Assembly (NCBI RefSeq): GCF_003990185.1 | Contig: NZ_RZHF01000006.1 | Coordinates: forward strand, 93,027 to 157,026 | Reading direction: 5' to 3' | From: Vreelandella nanhaiensis | GTDB lineage: Bacteria; Pseudomonadota; Gammaproteobacteria; Pseudomonadales; Halomonadaceae | Length of the DNA: 64,000 nt | Part shown: one piece after another, positions 44,908 to 55,068 of the stretch | Layout: the number at the start of each line of letters is the position of its first letter | How positions within the stretch are numbered: position 1 is the first letter of the stretch | Made by a program: the position numbers and the translations under genes | Notes under the pieces: model-generated | Told to the model about the DNA's origin: nothing | What the model saw: only the letters and a program-made list of their open reading frames with translations | The model's database searches: none

Positions 44908-45792
44908 ATGGCATTAACCGCCCACCACAAAATGCAGATGTATGGCGCGCTGCTGTTACTGCCAGCCGCCGTGCTGTTAGCCGCTTTTGCGTATCTGCCC
45001 ACTATTACTACCGTGATTAACAGTTTGTTTCTGCCCGGATTTCGCGGCGCACCGCCGGAATTCGTCGGGCTTGAGAATTATCGTTTTCTGTTCGATGACG
45101 CCAAGTTCTGGAAAGTAGCGCGCAATAACCTGATTTACGCGCTGGGCACGATCCCTACCTCCATCGCCTTGGCGCTGGGCATGGCACTGTTCGTTAACGG
45201 CAAACTGCCGGGGCGCGGCCTTGTGCGTATGGCCTACTTCACACCGACTATTTTGCCTATGATTGCCGCGGCCAATATCTGGATGTTTTTCTACGCCCCG
45301 CAAATTGGCCTATTTAACAAGCTGCTCGGGGCGCTGGGGTTTTCTGGGGTGAATTGGTTGGGCGACCCAAGTGTCGCTCTGGGCTCGGTGATCGTGATGT
45401 CAGTCTGGAAAGAAGCCGGCTTCTTCATGATTTTCTATCTCGCGGCACTTCAAGGCATACCGCCCGAGCTAAAAGAAGCCTCCGACCTTGAAGGTACCAG
45501 CCGCTGGAGTTTCTTCTGGCGAGTGACCTTTCCGCTCTTGATGCCGACCACACTGTTTGTGCTGATCAATGCGTTAATCAATGCAGTACGCGTGGTCGAC
45601 CATCTGTTTATTCTGACCAAAGGCGGGCCCAATAACGCGACCAATTTGCTGCTGTATTACGTCTACGAAAATGCCTTCTCGTTTTTTGACCGCACCACGG
45701 CGGCCACTATTACGGTGGTGATTCTGCTGGTACTTGCGGTGGTTGCCACGCTGAAGTTCACGATTCTAGACCGCAGGACGCATTATCAATGA
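44908..45792 (+). CDS. ABC transporter permease, MalF/UgpA type
   Basis: A 294-residue membrane protein with six hydrophobic segments and the ATPase-contact EAA loop (GIPPELKEASDLEGTSRWSF). Standard for the first permease of a CUT1-type importer. It overlaps the second permease by four bases (ATGA). Its ribosome site is weak, and it follows a hairpin, both suggesting lower expression than the binding protein. Confidence 0.92.
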   Translation: MALTAHHKMQMYGALLLLPAAVLLAAFAYLPTITTVINSLFLPGFRGAPPEFVGLENYRFLFDDAKFWKVARNNLIYALGTIPTSIALALGMALFVNGKLPGRGLVRMAYFTPTILPMIAAANIWMFFYAPQIGLFNKLLGALGFSGVNWLGDPSVALGSVIVMSVWKEAGFFMIFYLAALQGIPPELKEASDLEGTSRWSFFWRVTFPLLMPTTLFVLINALINAVRVVDHLFILTKGGPNNATNLLLYYVYENAFSFFDRTTAATITVVILLVLAVVATLKFTILDRRTHYQ

Positions 45793-46649
45793 GTTCAACC
45801 ACAACACACTCAAGCTTCAGGAACTCTACGTCTCGATCTCGCCGGCTATCCATCCCGTCGCTTGAAACCGTGGCGGCGTGGCTATTGGCAGTGATTTGGA
45901 TTTTTCCATTACTGTACGCTTTTTGGGCCGCCTTTCACCCCAGCGAATTTATGGTGCGTTTTGAGCTGTTTGCCCCACTGACGTTGGATAACTTCGTTAA
46001 CGCTTGGTCACAGGCGCCGTTTGGCCGCTACTACCTCAACACCTTTGCTTTGGTGACAGGTGTGGTACTTGCTCAGTTTGTGGTGTGTACGCTGGCGGCA
46101 TTTGCCTTTGCACGGTTTCCCATTCCAGGTAAAAACTTGCTGTTTATGCTGGTGCTCATTCAGTTATTTGTATTCCCCGAAGTGCTGATCGTGGAGAACT
46201 ACCGTATCGCCAGCGAGCTAGGGTTAATCAACACCATCACCGGTATTGGCCTGCCTTATGTCGCCAGCGCCTTTGGCATTTTTCTATTACGTCAGACGTT
46301 TAAGACCATTCCCCGCGAGCTTGAAGATGCCGCGCGTATCGAGGGCTGCAGCTGGCTGGAAATTCTCTGGAAGGTCTACGTGCCTCTGGCCAAGCCTACC
46401 TACCTGGCCTATGGGCTGGTTTCAATCAGCCACCATTGGAACAACTTTTTGTGGCCGTTGGTGGTGACCAACTCAGTATCAAGCCGCCCGTTAACCGTTG
46501 GCCTAGGCGTATTTTCCGCCCCTGAAACGGGGGTTAACTGGGCAACGGTCAGCGCGGCCACGCTGCTCAGCATCGCGCCGCTGTTGATTGCTTTTCTACT
46601 CTTTCAGCGCCAGTTTGTGCAGTCGTTTTTAAGAGCAGGCATTCGCTAG
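45789..46649 (+). CDS. ABC transporter permease, MalG/UgpE type
   Basis: A 286-residue membrane protein with six hydrophobic segments after a serine-rich 25-residue N-terminus, and the EAA loop TIPRELEDAARIEGCSWLEI. It pairs with the MalF-type permease. It is the last gene of the importer operon; recQ follows in the same direction with its own ribosome site 60 bases later. Confidence 0.92.
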   Translation: MSSTTTHSSFRNSTSRSRRLSIPSLETVAAWLLAVIWIFPLLYAFWAAFHPSEFMVRFELFAPLTLDNFVNAWSQAPFGRYYLNTFALVTGVVLAQFVVCTLAAFAFARFPIPGKNLLFMLVLIQLFVFPEVLIVENYRIASELGLINTITGIGLPYVASAFGIFLLRQTFKTIPRELEDAARIEGCSWLEILWKVYVPLAKPTYLAYGLVSISHHWNNFLWPLVVTNSVSSRPLTVGLGVFSAPETGVNWATVSAATLLSIAPLLIAFLLFQRQFVQSFLRAGIR

Positions 46650-46709
46650 GCAAACGCGTAAGAGGCTTTTTCGTGCGACAATCCCCCCTCGGCAAAAAGG
46701 AGAGTGAGG

Positions 46710-48848
46710 ATGCACGGCGAATCCAACCCGGCGGCCCTCAAGGTGCTGCAGGAAGTCTTTGGCTTTGAGCACTTTCGCGGTCCGCAGCAGGCGATTATTG
46801 ATCATGTCATTGCCGGGGGCGATGCGCTGGTACTGATGCCCACTGGCGGCGGCAAATCGCTGTGCTACCAGATCCCCGCGCTGTTACGCGAAGGCACCGC
46901 CATCGTGGTATCGCCCTTGATCGCGCTAATGCAGGATCAGGTGGCGGCACTCGTTCAAAATGGCGTACGCGCCGCCTATCTCAACTCCAGCCTCGACTAT
47001 CATGAAGCGGTCGAGGTGGAGAATCGCCTGCGCTCAGGCGAGCTGGACCTTTTGTATGTGGCCCCCGAGCGGCTCGCCACGCCGCGTATGCAGGCGCTTC
47101 TGGAGCAGGCCCGGATAGCACTGTTCGCCATTGACGAGGCCCACTGTGTTTCCCAGTGGGGACATGACTTTCGCCCCGAGTACCGCCAGCTCTCCCAGCT
47201 TCACCAACGCTTTCCCCAGGTGCCGCGCATCGCACTCACTGCCACCGCCGATGTGCCCACTCGGGGCGATATCATCGAGCACCTGCAACTGGGTGAGGCA
47301 GCGCTTTACAATAGCGGCTTTGATCGTCCCAACATCCGCTACCATATCGCTGAAAATCAGGGCAACGCCCGCGAGCAGCTGCTGCGCTTTATCCGCGAAA
47401 ATCACAACGGCGAAGCCGGAATCGTCTACTGCCTATCCCGACGCAAGGTGGACGACACCGCCGCCTGGCTTGAGCGCCAGGGGCTAACCGCTCTGCCTTA
47501 TCATGCAGGGCTTCCCCCCGAACAGCGCCAGCATCACCAGACTCGTTTTCTACGTGAAGATGGCGTAATCGTGGTGGCCACCATCGCCTTTGGTATGGGC
47601 ATCGACAAGCCGGACGTGCGCTTTGTCGCGCATCTCAACCTGCCCAAGAGCATTGAAGCCTACTATCAGGAAACCGGCCGCGCCGGGCGCGACGGCCTGC
47701 CCGCAGATGCATGGATGGCTTACGGCCTGCAGGATGTCATCACGCTGCGCCAGATGCAGCAGGACTCCAGCGCTCATGATCATCAAAAGCGCATTGAGCA
47801 GCAAAAGCTCGACGCCATGCTGGGGCTTTGCGAGATCATCAGTTGCCGCCGTCAGGTGCTTTTGCACTACTTCGGCGACCACCTGGATGCGCCCTGCGGT
47901 AACTGCGACAACTGCCTGACCCCGCCCGAGACCTGGGACGCCACGGTGGCGGCGCAAAAGGCGCTTTCGTGTGTCTATCGCACCGAGCAGCGTTTCGGCG
48001 TCACCTATCTGGTGGATGTGTTGCTGGGTAAAAGCAACGAGCGCATCACCCGCTTTGGCCACGACAAGATCAGCACCTTTGGCATCGGCAAGGATCTCTC
48101 GGCCAGCGAATGGAAAGCGCTCTTTCGCCAATTGATTGCGAGCGGTCTTCTAAGTGTGGACATGGAAGGTCATGGCGGGATTCGCTTAACGGCAAACGCT
48201 AAGCCAGTGCTGCGTGGTGAGGAATCGCTGACCCTACGTAAGCCGAGCAAGGTTAAGGCCGCCCGGCGCAGCAGCAAGGGCGGCTCGGGCGCTCAAGGCC
48301 ACGGCGCCCTTTGGGAAGCGCTGCGCCAGCACCGCAAGGCACTGGCCGACGCTCAGGGCGTACCTGCCTACGTCATCTTCAACGACGCCACGCTTGCCGA
48401 GCTGAGCGAGCAACGCCCGCAAAGTCTGGCGGCACTAGGCGGCATCACCGGCATTGGTGCCCGCAAGCTTGAGGATTATGGAGAGGGATTTCTGGCGGTC
48501 ATCATGGCGCATAAAGACGCGCCCTCAAGCGCCCCCGTGGGCGATAGTGCTCTGGAGTCCGCCGCCCTCTTGCGCCAAGGGCTAGCGCCTGAGGAAATCG
48601 CCCAAGCGCGGGGGCTTGCCCCCAACACCGTTTACCGCCACCTGGCCGATGTGATCGAAAGCGGCGCGCTGGCGCTCGATCAGGTGATCCAGCTCGATGA
48701 AAACACGCTTAACCAAATTCGCGCGGCGTTCGAGCAGCACGCAGGCCTGGGTATGAAAGCGGTGTTCGATGCGCTGGATGGACGTTTCGATTACAACGTG
48801 CTGGCTTGCGTGCGGGCCTGGCTGGCAGCTAGACCCAAGAGTTCATAG
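46710..48848 (+). CDS. recQ: ATP-dependent DNA helicase RecQ
   Basis: A 712-residue superfamily 2 helicase. Visible are Walker [17 protein letters not shown], the DEAH box [18 protein letters not shown], motif [17 protein letters not shown], the zinc-binding CGNCDNC segment, the RQC winged helix ([16 protein letters not shown]) and an HRDC domain near residues 525-605. A further about 100 residues after HRDC ([30 protein letters not shown]) form a HTH-like tail, common in gammaproteobacterial RecQ. ATG at 46710, seven bases after AAGGAG, is preferred over GTG at 46704. It repairs stalled and recombining DNA. Confidence 0.96.
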   Translation: MHGESNPAALKVLQEVFGFEHFRGPQQAIIDHVIAGGDALVLMPTGGGKSLCYQIPALLREGTAIVVSPLIALMQDQVAALVQNGVRAAYLNSSLDYHEAVEVENRLRSGELDLLYVAPERLATPRMQALLEQARIALFAIDEAHCVSQWGHDFRPEYRQLSQLHQRFPQVPRIALTATADVPTRGDIIEHLQLGEAALYNSGFDRPNIRYHIAENQGNAREQLLRFIRENHNGEAGIVYCLSRRKVDDTAAWLERQGLTALPYHAGLPPEQRQHHQTRFLREDGVIVVATIAFGMGIDKPDVRFVAHLNLPKSIEAYYQETGRAGRDGLPADAWMAYGLQDVITLRQMQQDSSAHDHQKRIEQQKLDAMLGLCEIISCRRQVLLHYFGDHLDAPCGNCDNCLTPPETWDATVAAQKALSCVYRTEQRFGVTYLVDVLLGKSNERITRFGHDKISTFGIGKDLSASEWKALFRQLIASGLLSVDMEGHGGIRLTANAKPVLRGEESLTLRKPSKVKAARRSSKGGSGAQGHGALWEALRQHRKALADAQGVPAYVIFNDATLAELSEQRPQSLAALGGITGIGARKLEDYGEGFLAVIMAHKDAPSSAPVGDSALESAALLRQGLAPEEIAQARGLAPNTVYRHLADVIESGALALDQVIQLDENTLNQIRAAFEQHAGLGMKAVFDALDGRFDYNVLACVRAWLAARPKSS

Positions 48849-48880
48849 CCTTCATGTGGCTCCTTGAAAGCAGGCCCGGC

Positions 48881-50356
48881 TCAGCACTGCTGGCGATTGA
48901 CGCCGTGACGAAGGCGCAGATAGCCGCGTAGCCGCCGGGCGAGTACATCGACGCCGATATTGATCAGCGCGGTGATCAATATCAGTACCATCGCCCGGTC
49001 GAAACGAATCTCCTGGATGGCGCTGTCGACATAGAAGCCGAGCGTAGCGATGCCCAGAATGCCCAGGATCGCCGTCTCCCGCATGATGATTTCCCAACGG
49101 TAGAACACAAGCGCCAGGAAGGGGCCGTAAAGCCTTGGGAGCATTTCAAAGGCGTAGCGGTCGATGCCATGCGGCGCATCCTGGCGAAGCTGTATTTCGT
49201 TGCTGCGCCGACCCACCAGGTGCGCGATGATGCCACCGTTATGTAGCGCCAACGCCACCACCGCCGGCAGCATCGATGGCCCCCAGAGCTGAAGCAGAAT
49301 GAATGCCAGCATGTACTCTGGCGTCGAGCGCATGATGACCAGCACTACGTGCCCCGCCGCCCCGCTTGCGCGATGGGTAAAATGGCGCGAAATCACCGGA
49401 AAGAGCGCAAGCGCAAGCACCCCGGTGGCCACCAGAGCAACCTGTGTCAGCAGCAGCGTATTTAATATGCCGGGCAGCGCCTGATTCATGAACAGCTGGG
49501 CGAACCACTCCCAGAGCGCGGACAGCCCCTCGCCCCTTTTGAGCGGCGAGGGCACGATATCCTCGGTGAAAAACCGCGTGACGTTCGACCACGTGATGGG
49601 AAGCCCAGTGCCTAGCAGAAACGGCGCGACCAGCAGGTAAACTGGCAAAAGTCTTGGGCGTACCCACCAGCGCAGCGTGCCGATCAACAGGTAGAACAGC
49701 AGCAAAAGCGCACCCACCGTCGAATAGTGGCCTTGGGCGAAGGCAGCCATGAGGTGATAGCCGATGGTCGGCATGCCCACAAAGCCCAACACCGCACTCG
49801 AGCGCAGACCGCACTCCAGCCGGTAGGCCGTGTAACTCACCAGGTGCGGCCAGGCCTGGCTGAGGCGCGCGTAGACGAGCTTTGAGAGCCGCCCGGCGCG
49901 CCGGGGAAGCACATCAAGGGGGAGCGGGTCGGTCTCATCGAGTATTTCGGCGTACACCTTGGCGAAAATACCCGCGTAGGGAATGGCGATGGCCAGCAAC
50001 CCGGTCACCGGGTGCAGACCAAAGCTCTGCAGAAAGATCAGCGCCCAGAAAAGTTCGTGGATGGCGCGAATGAAGGCGCTGAAGGTGCGTACCCACCAGC
50101 GGTGAAAACATAGCGCCAGTAGCATTCCCCCCCCCGCGCCCAGGCCCACGCCGACAAACGCGAAGGCAACGGTGCGCAGGAGCGCCTCGCCCAACGAATC
50201 GATACCGCTGAAATCCGGCTGGACCAGACCCAGCAGCAGTTGGCCGACAGAGCGCCACGGGTCGTGCGCGCTGATCTCGAAATCGCCAAGCGCAAAGCAT
50301 ACCAGCGCCAGCAGAATAAAGCCCAGCGTGACGCGGGTGGTGGCACGCAGCGCCAT
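48881..50356 (-). CDS. phnE: PhnE-like ABC permease, two permease domains fused
   Basis: A 491-residue membrane protein. Typical PhnE is about 260-280 residues; this one holds two permease units, at about residues 50-240 and 290-480, each with an EAA-like loop (GRLSKLVYARLSQAWPHLVS and DRYAFEMLPRLYGPFLALVF). The second half carries the PhnE motif ILGILGIATLGFYVDSAIQE. One chain probably makes both halves of the channel. It overlaps the ATPase stop (TGATG). It ends convergently with recQ, 32 bases apart. Confidence 0.85.
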   Translation of the reverse strand: MALRATTRVTLGFILLALVCFALGDFEISAHDPWRSVGQLLLGLVQPDFSGIDSLGEALLRTVAFAFVGVGLGAGGGMLLALCFHRWWVRTFSAFIRAIHELFWALIFLQSFGLHPVTGLLAIAIPYAGIFAKVYAEILDETDPLPLDVLPRRAGRLSKLVYARLSQAWPHLVSYTAYRLECGLRSSAVLGFVGMPTIGYHLMAAFAQGHYSTVGALLLLFYLLIGTLRWWVRPRLLPVYLLVAPFLLGTGLPITWSNVTRFFTEDIVPSPLKRGEGLSALWEWFAQLFMNQALPGILNTLLLTQVALVATGVLALALFPVISRHFTHRASGAAGHVVLVIMRSTPEYMLAFILLQLWGPSMLPAVVALALHNGGIIAHLVGRRSNEIQLRQDAPHGIDRYAFEMLPRLYGPFLALVFYRWEIIMRETAILGILGIATLGFYVDSAIQEIRFDRAMVLILITALINIGVDVLARRLRGYLRLRHGVNRQQC

Positions 50357-51009
50357 CAGTAGAGGTCCTGAAGGGTGGCGCTGGAGAGCGCCTCGCTCGG
50401 GGCATCGAGCACGATCGCGCCGTCCTTGAGACCGACGATGCGCGTACAGAACGCAAGTGCAAGCTCCAGGTCGTGCATCGCCAGCACCGCCTGCGGGTAG
50501 CCCTCGGTCAGCATGGCCATTACGTGACTTGCTTGAGGGCCGTCGAGGGCCGAGACCGGCTCGTCGGCCAGCAGCAGATCGCCCTGCTGGTAGAGTACCC
50601 GGGCTGCGGCCACACGCTGGCGCTGGCCACCGGAAAGCTCGCCGCAGGGCGTCCAGCGCTTCTCACCGATGCCCACCTCGTCAAGCAGCGCTTTGATCTC
50701 ATCGATATCGCGGCGCCACGGTTTTGCCAAGGTGGCAAGGTTGCGCCACCACCGGTGGCGGTCGAGCCGCCCCATGTAGACGTTGTGAAACACCGAGAGC
50801 GTATCGACGAGCCCCAGCGCCTGGGGCATCAACGCCACATTTTGCGCCTGCCAGCGGTCGAACATCAGCGAGAGCAGCGTCGACTTTCCCGCCCCACTCT
50901 TGCCGATGAGCGCGACACGCTCACCGGCGGCAATACGCATCGACAGCGGCCCGAGCACCCGCGTGGCGCCGTAGTGCGCCTCGGCGTCCTTGAGAGCGAA
51001 ATCGCTCAC
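50356..51009 (-). CDS. phnC: PhnC-like ABC ATPase
   Basis: A 217-residue ATPase, shorter than usual PhnC (about 250). Walker A GKSGAGKSTLLSLMF, signature [17 protein letters not shown], Walker B LLLADEPVSALD. GTG start at 51009, two bases after the binding-protein stop, implies coupling. Energises import through the fused PhnE-like permease. Confidence 0.87.
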   Translation of the reverse strand: MSDFALKDAEAHYGATRVLGPLSMRIAAGERVALIGKSGAGKSTLLSLMFDRWQAQNVALMPQALGLVDTLSVFHNVYMGRLDRHRWWRNLATLAKPWRRDIDEIKALLDEVGIGEKRWTPCGELSGGQRQRVAAARVLYQQGDLLLADEPVSALDGPQASHVMAMLTEGYPQAVLAMHDLELALAFCTRIVGLKDGAIVLDAPSEALSSATLQDLY

Positions 51010-51011
51010 CG

Positions 51012-51878
51012 CTAGAGCAGATCCAGCGATACGGCGACGTCGTGTATGGGCTGAAAATCTTCATTGGAGGCCGGAATGAAGCCCGAGCGCGGGAAGCTCG
51101 CCAGAAGGTCCGGGTCATCCATGTCGATCAGCGCCTGCTTAAGCCGCTCGGTGAAGCCCTCGCCGAAGCGCTCGTCCACGTCGCCGCGCACGGTCCAGTG
51201 GTAGTCCGGGTAGGTGGGCGATTCCCACACGACCTGCACCCGTTCGGGGTCGACGTTGCCCTGCTCGACCTCGTTTTCCCAGGCGGTGTAGCTCAACACC
51301 CCCGCCTGGTAGGCGCCGGACTGCACCAGCGACACCGTGCGGCTATGGTTGCCGCTGTAGCCCACGCGCTTGAAAAGCTCGTTCGGCGAGGCGCCCAGGT
51401 CGCGAGTCAGAAAGTACTCCGGCATCAGCCGCCCGGAGGTGGAACTTTGCGAACCGAAGGTAAAGGTGAGCCCTTTTAGCGCCTCGGGGGAGGTATCGGA
51501 CTCGACCGGCTCGATACCGGTGGCCTGGTTGGCGATAAAGTAGCTCTTGTACTCCGGGTCCTCGACCCCCTGGGCGATCGCCTGAGAGCCGGGCACCAGC
51601 TCGCGCGCCTGAACGCCGGTAAAGCCGCCGAACCAGGCCAACTGAACTTGGTTGTTGCGAAACGCGGTAACGGAGGCGGCGTAGGACGTCACGGGGATGA
51701 AACGTACATCCACATCGAGCTCATCGGCGAGGTAGCCGGCCACCGACTGAAAACGCTGCTGAAGGCGGGTTTCGTCCTCGTCGGGAATGGCGGTAAATAC
51801 GAGCGTATCGGCGGCGGCAAGCGGAGAGACAAGCGCAAACAGAACGGCCGCACGGGCCAGAAGCGGTTGGCGGAGCAT
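51012..51878 (-). CDS. phnD: PhnD-like periplasmic binding protein
   Basis: A 288-residue binding protein with a signal peptide ending VSPLAAA-DTLVFTAIPDED. The ADTLVFTAIPDEDETRLQQR start, FIPVTSYAASVTAFRNNQVQ and LAWFGGFTGVQARELVPGSQ match the phosphonate/phosphite PhnD/PtxB family; YTAWENEVEQG is also family-like. ATG at 51878 follows AAAGGG; a longer frame from 51944 lacks a ribosome site. No C-P lyase or phosphonatase gene is nearby; instead mtnA lies 155 bases upstream on the same strand, which raises another substrate. Confidence 0.85.
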   Translation of the reverse strand: MLRQPLLARAAVLFALVSPLAAADTLVFTAIPDEDETRLQQRFQSVAGYLADELDVDVRFIPVTSYAASVTAFRNNQVQLAWFGGFTGVQARELVPGSQAIAQGVEDPEYKSYFIANQATGIEPVESDTSPEALKGLTFTFGSQSSTSGRLMPEYFLTRDLGASPNELFKRVGYSGNHSRTVSLVQSGAYQAGVLSYTAWENEVEQGNVDPERVQVVWESPTYPDYHWTVRGDVDERFGEGFTERLKQALIDMDDPDLLASFPRSGFIPASNEDFQPIHDVAVSLDLL

Positions 51879-52033
51879 AAGAACACCCTTTGGCGATGAT
51901 GGGAAAATTGGCGCGAGGCGCCAAAGCAAACCTCGCCAAAGCATAGCAGCTCCTTACCTATATAGATGGGCGAACGCGACAATGCTGCGCGCGGCCTTGC
52001 CCAGCATGCAGGCCTAGTATTTCAGGCAAGCCG

Positions 52034-53050
52034 TTACCGGCAGTGCTCGCCCCGGGCGATGGCGGCTTTGTCGAACACGCCGGTATCCAGCACCCAGCCG
52101 GTCACTAAGGACGCCGGCGTAACATCAAAAGAGGGGTTCCAAACCGGCGCGTTTTCCGGTGCCCAAACGATATCGCCAAAGGCGCCGGTGGCGCCTCGTA
52201 TCTCAGCAGCGTCGCGCTGCTCGATCGGAATGTCATCGCCCGTGGCGCAGGCCGGGTCTACCGTGGTGTACGGCGCTACCACATAAAACGGCACCTGGTG
52301 GTAGTTGGCGACGACAGCAAGCATATAGGTGCCCACTTTATTGGCAAAGTCGCCGTTGGCGCAGATGCGGTCGGCGCCGACCATCACTTTATCCACTTTG
52401 CCTGCTGCCATCAGGCTTGCGGCCATGCTGTCCGCAATCAGCTGGTAAGGAATATCCAGATCGGCCATTTCCCAGGCGGTTAACCGGCCGCCCTGAAGCA
52501 GCGGGCGGGTTTCGTTCACGTACACGTGCAGTGTTAGCCCGCGCTTTTTGGCAACCGCCAGCGCGCCAATTGCCGTGCCGACACCGGCCGTCGCCAGAGC
52601 GCCGGTATTGCAGTGAGTGAGCACTCGCTCACCCTCTGCCAACAAGTCCGCGCCATACTTAGCCATCCGCAAACACAGCTCGCGGTCCTCTTCAAACAGC
52701 GCGGTGGCGCGCTCAGAAAGCGCAGCCGGCCCCTGGGAAAAGCAAGCCTCCATGGCATCCAGGCAGTACATCAAATTAACCGCCGTGGGGCGTGTAGCGC
52801 GTAAGCGATCGCTTACCCGTTGCCACTCGTTCTCCCGCCCAGGGTGTTGCGCGGCATACTGCGCCAACACGAAGGCAGCGCTTAAACCAATTAGCGGCGC
52901 GCCGCGAATCGCCAGGCTTTTCACCGCTGTCTGCCACTCATCAGGCGAGCTACAGCGCACCCATGTTTCGGTTTGCGGCAAGCGCGTCTGATCCAGATAC
53001 TCAAGCGAGTCGGCATATACCCGCAAACTGCGTGACTGAAGATGAGGCAT
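52034..53050 (-). CDS. mtnA: 5-Methylthioribose-1-phosphate isomerase
   Basis: A 338-residue aldose-ketose isomerase related to eIF2B subunits. Family motifs: IRGAPLIGLSAAFVLAQ, THCNTGALATAGVGTAIGA with the catalytic cysteine, and MVGADRICANGDFANKVGTY with the catalytic aspartate, ending with PAENAPVWNPSFDVTPASLV-like sequence. Converts MTR-1-P to MTRu-1-P in methionine salvage. AAGGAG precedes the ATG. Divergent from mtnBCD; together with mtnK at 55705 it completes the route. Confidence 0.96.
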   Translation of the reverse strand: MPHLQSRSLRVYADSLEYLDQTRLPQTETWVRCSSPDEWQTAVKSLAIRGAPLIGLSAAFVLAQYAAQHPGRENEWQRVSDRLRATRPTAVNLMYCLDAMEACFSQGPAALSERATALFEEDRELCLRMAKYGADLLAEGERVLTHCNTGALATAGVGTAIGALAVAKKRGLTLHVYVNETRPLLQGGRLTAWEMADLDIPYQLIADSMAASLMAAGKVDKVMVGADRICANGDFANKVGTYMLAVVANYHQVPFYVVAPYTTVDPACATGDDIPIEQRDAAEIRGATGAFGDIVWAPENAPVWNPSFDVTPASLVTGWVLDTGVFDKAAIARGEHCR

Positions 53051-53176
53051 CAGGGCTCCTTGAGTACTTAGGGAAAGAACGGATGAGAAAGAAAGGATAC
53101 GGCGCGCGACTTATCAGCCGCGGAGCATATCATATAGAATGAATACCTTTAAAAGCGACGCGATGCTGACCCTACG

Positions 53177-53764
53177 ATGACCTCACAAGACGAACTGCTA
53201 GCGGCCATTTCGTGGGCGGCCCAGCAAGGCTGGACACCCGCCACGGGAGGCAACTTTTCTGCCCGCATGCCACAAGGTTATCTGGTAACCGCCTCGGGCC
53301 GCGATAAAACCCGCATTCAGGCCGATGACTTGCTGCTTTGCGACCTTGAAGGCCAAGTGCTTGAAGGCAATGGTAAACCCAGCGCTGAGAGCGATCTTCA
53401 CGCGGCGCTCTACCGCCTGGACCCGACGATTGGCTGTATATTACACACTCACACCGTGGCCAGTACCGTTCTGTCGCGCCGCTTTCCTGAAGGCATCAAG
53501 CTAAACGGCTTCGAGATGCAAAAAGCGCTGCAGGGCAATCACACCCACGACGCCACGGTCCACCTGCCGGTTGTACCCAATTCTCAAGATATGAATGAGC
53601 TGGCGGATCATGTGCGTACAGGCTGGCCAATGCCGTGGGGCTTTCTTGTGGCTGGACACGGCATCTATGCCGTCGGCGAAACCATTGCCGCCTGCCGCCG
53701 TCATCTGGAAGCCATTGAGTTTTTACTTGCCTGTGTACTTGAAGAGAGTCGGTGGTCTAAATGA
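53177..53764 (+). CDS. mtnB: Methylthioribulose-1-phosphate dehydratase
   Basis: A 195-residue class II aldolase-fold enzyme. GWTPATGGNFSARMP, SGRDKTRIQADDLLL, the catalytic-acid region KPSAESDLHAALY, zinc histidines in CILHTHTVASTVLSRRF and VAGHGIYAVG. Dehydrates MTRu-1-P to the diketone phosphate used by MtnC. It overlaps mtnC by four bases. Confidence 0.96.
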   Translation: MTSQDELLAAISWAAQQGWTPATGGNFSARMPQGYLVTASGRDKTRIQADDLLLCDLEGQVLEGNGKPSAESDLHAALYRLDPTIGCILHTHTVASTVLSRRFPEGIKLNGFEMQKALQGNHTHDATVHLPVVPNSQDMNELADHVRTGWPMPWGFLVAGHGIYAVGETIAACRRHLEAIEFLLACVLEESRWSK

Positions 53765-54465
53765 TAAATAATCCAGGTCTTGATAACACAAACATTCGCG
53801 CCGTGGTAACCGATATCGAAGGCACCACCACGGATATCAACTTTGTGCATAAGGTGCTGTTTCCCTATGCTCACGACCAGCTTCCCGAATTTGTCTACAC
53901 TCACTCAGCGCAACCCGATATAGAAGAGCAGATAGCCGCGGTGCGCGATGAGCTAAAGGAACCGGATGCCTCGCTGGATAAAGTGATCGAAACGCTGCTT
54001 CATTGGATCGAGACCGATCAGAAGGTCACGCCGCTTAAAGCGCTTCAGGGCATGATGTGGGCCGATGGCTATCAGCGCGGCGCCTTCAAGGGACATTTGT
54101 ATAAAGATGTCGCCCCACGCCTTCGCCAGTGGGCAGAGGCCGGAAAACAGCTTTACGTCTACTCGTCAGGCTCCATGCAAGCGCAAAAAATGCTGTTTGG
54201 CTACAGCACAGAGGGCGATCTAACACCGCTGTTCAGCGGCTATTTCGATACCCATATCGGTCACAAGCGCGAAGCCGAGGCGTATCAGCACATTGTCAGC
54301 AAGCTACAGCTCCCCGCCGACGAAATCCTGTTTCTATCCGATGTCGTGGAAGAGCTGGATGCCGCCAAACAGGCGGGCATGCAGACGCTGCAACTGGTGC
54401 GTGAAGGTACCCAGGCTGGCACCGAGCACGCTTGCGTGACAAGCTTCGCTGAGATCGATCTTTAA
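53761..54465 (+). CDS. mtnC: Enolase-phosphatase E1
   Basis: A 234-residue bifunctional HAD enzyme. The nucleophile motif is VVTDIEGTTTDINFVHKVLF; later come YVYSSGSMQAQKMLFGYS, IGHKREAEAYQ and LFLSDVVEELDAAKQAGM. It enolises then dephosphorylates the diketone phosphate to the acireductone. Start overlaps the mtnB stop. Confidence 0.96.
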   Translation: MINNPGLDNTNIRAVVTDIEGTTTDINFVHKVLFPYAHDQLPEFVYTHSAQPDIEEQIAAVRDELKEPDASLDKVIETLLHWIETDQKVTPLKALQGMMWADGYQRGAFKGHLYKDVAPRLRQWAEAGKQLYVYSSGSMQAQKMLFGYSTEGDLTPLFSGYFDTHIGHKREAEAYQHIVSKLQLPADEILFLSDVVEELDAAKQAGMQTLQLVREGTQAGTEHACVTSFAEIDL

Positions 54466-54498
54466 CTGTTCAAGCGTTAACTAGTGGAGAGCGCCTTA

Positions 54499-55047
54499 AT
54501 GTCACAACTCAAAGTATTTGCCGATCAAGACCCAAACAACGCGCTAATCGATACCACCGATGGCGAGCAGATCAAAGCCGAGCTAAACCGTGTTGGCGTG
54601 CTGTTTGAGCGCTGGGCAACACCGGGCGAAATTGCCGATGACGCCACCCAGGACGACATACTGGCGCTCTACCAAGAGGATATCGAGCGGCTAAAGGCCC
54701 AGGGTGGTTACCAGACGGTCGATGTGCTGCATATGGTGCCCACGCATCCTGAAAAAGACGCCATGCGCCAGAAATTCCTGAATGAGCACCGCCATCATGA
54801 AGACGAAGTACGCTTTTTTGTGAAGGGTCAGGGACTTTTCTGCCTGCATATCGAGGACAAGGTGTACCAAGTACTATGCACCCGCAATGACCTGATCAGC
54901 GTACCCGCCAATACGCCGCACTGGTTCGATATGGGACCTAATCCGGAATTCACCGCGCTGCGCTTTTTCGATAACGTGGAAGGCTGGGTACCCCACTGGA
55001 CCGAGAGCGATATCGCTGGCAGGTTTGATCGTATTGATCAGCTGTAA
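54499..55047 (+). CDS. mtnD: Acireductone dioxygenase
   Basis: A 182-residue cupin. Metal ligands are in EHRHHEDEVRFFVKGQGLF (two His, one Glu) and PANTPHWFDMG. Depending on Fe or Ni it makes the methionine precursor KMTB or a side product with CO. ATG at 54499, with GGAGAG upstream; GTG at 54484 is the alternative. Followed by a hairpin terminator. Confidence 0.95.
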   Translation: MSQLKVFADQDPNNALIDTTDGEQIKAELNRVGVLFERWATPGEIADDATQDDILALYQEDIERLKAQGGYQTVDVLHMVPTHPEKDAMRQKFLNEHRHHEDEVRFFVKGQGLFCLHIEDKVYQVLCTRNDLISVPANTPHWFDMGPNPEFTALRFFDNVEGWVPHWTESDIAGRFDRIDQL

Positions 55048-55068
55048 ATATCGGCAATGACTTTAAGG

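Noticed and set aside
49239-49814. 191-codon frame overlapping the fused PhnE gene
   Set aside because: Same-strand shadow in another frame, composition dominated by Ala, Arg and Gly, with no domain.
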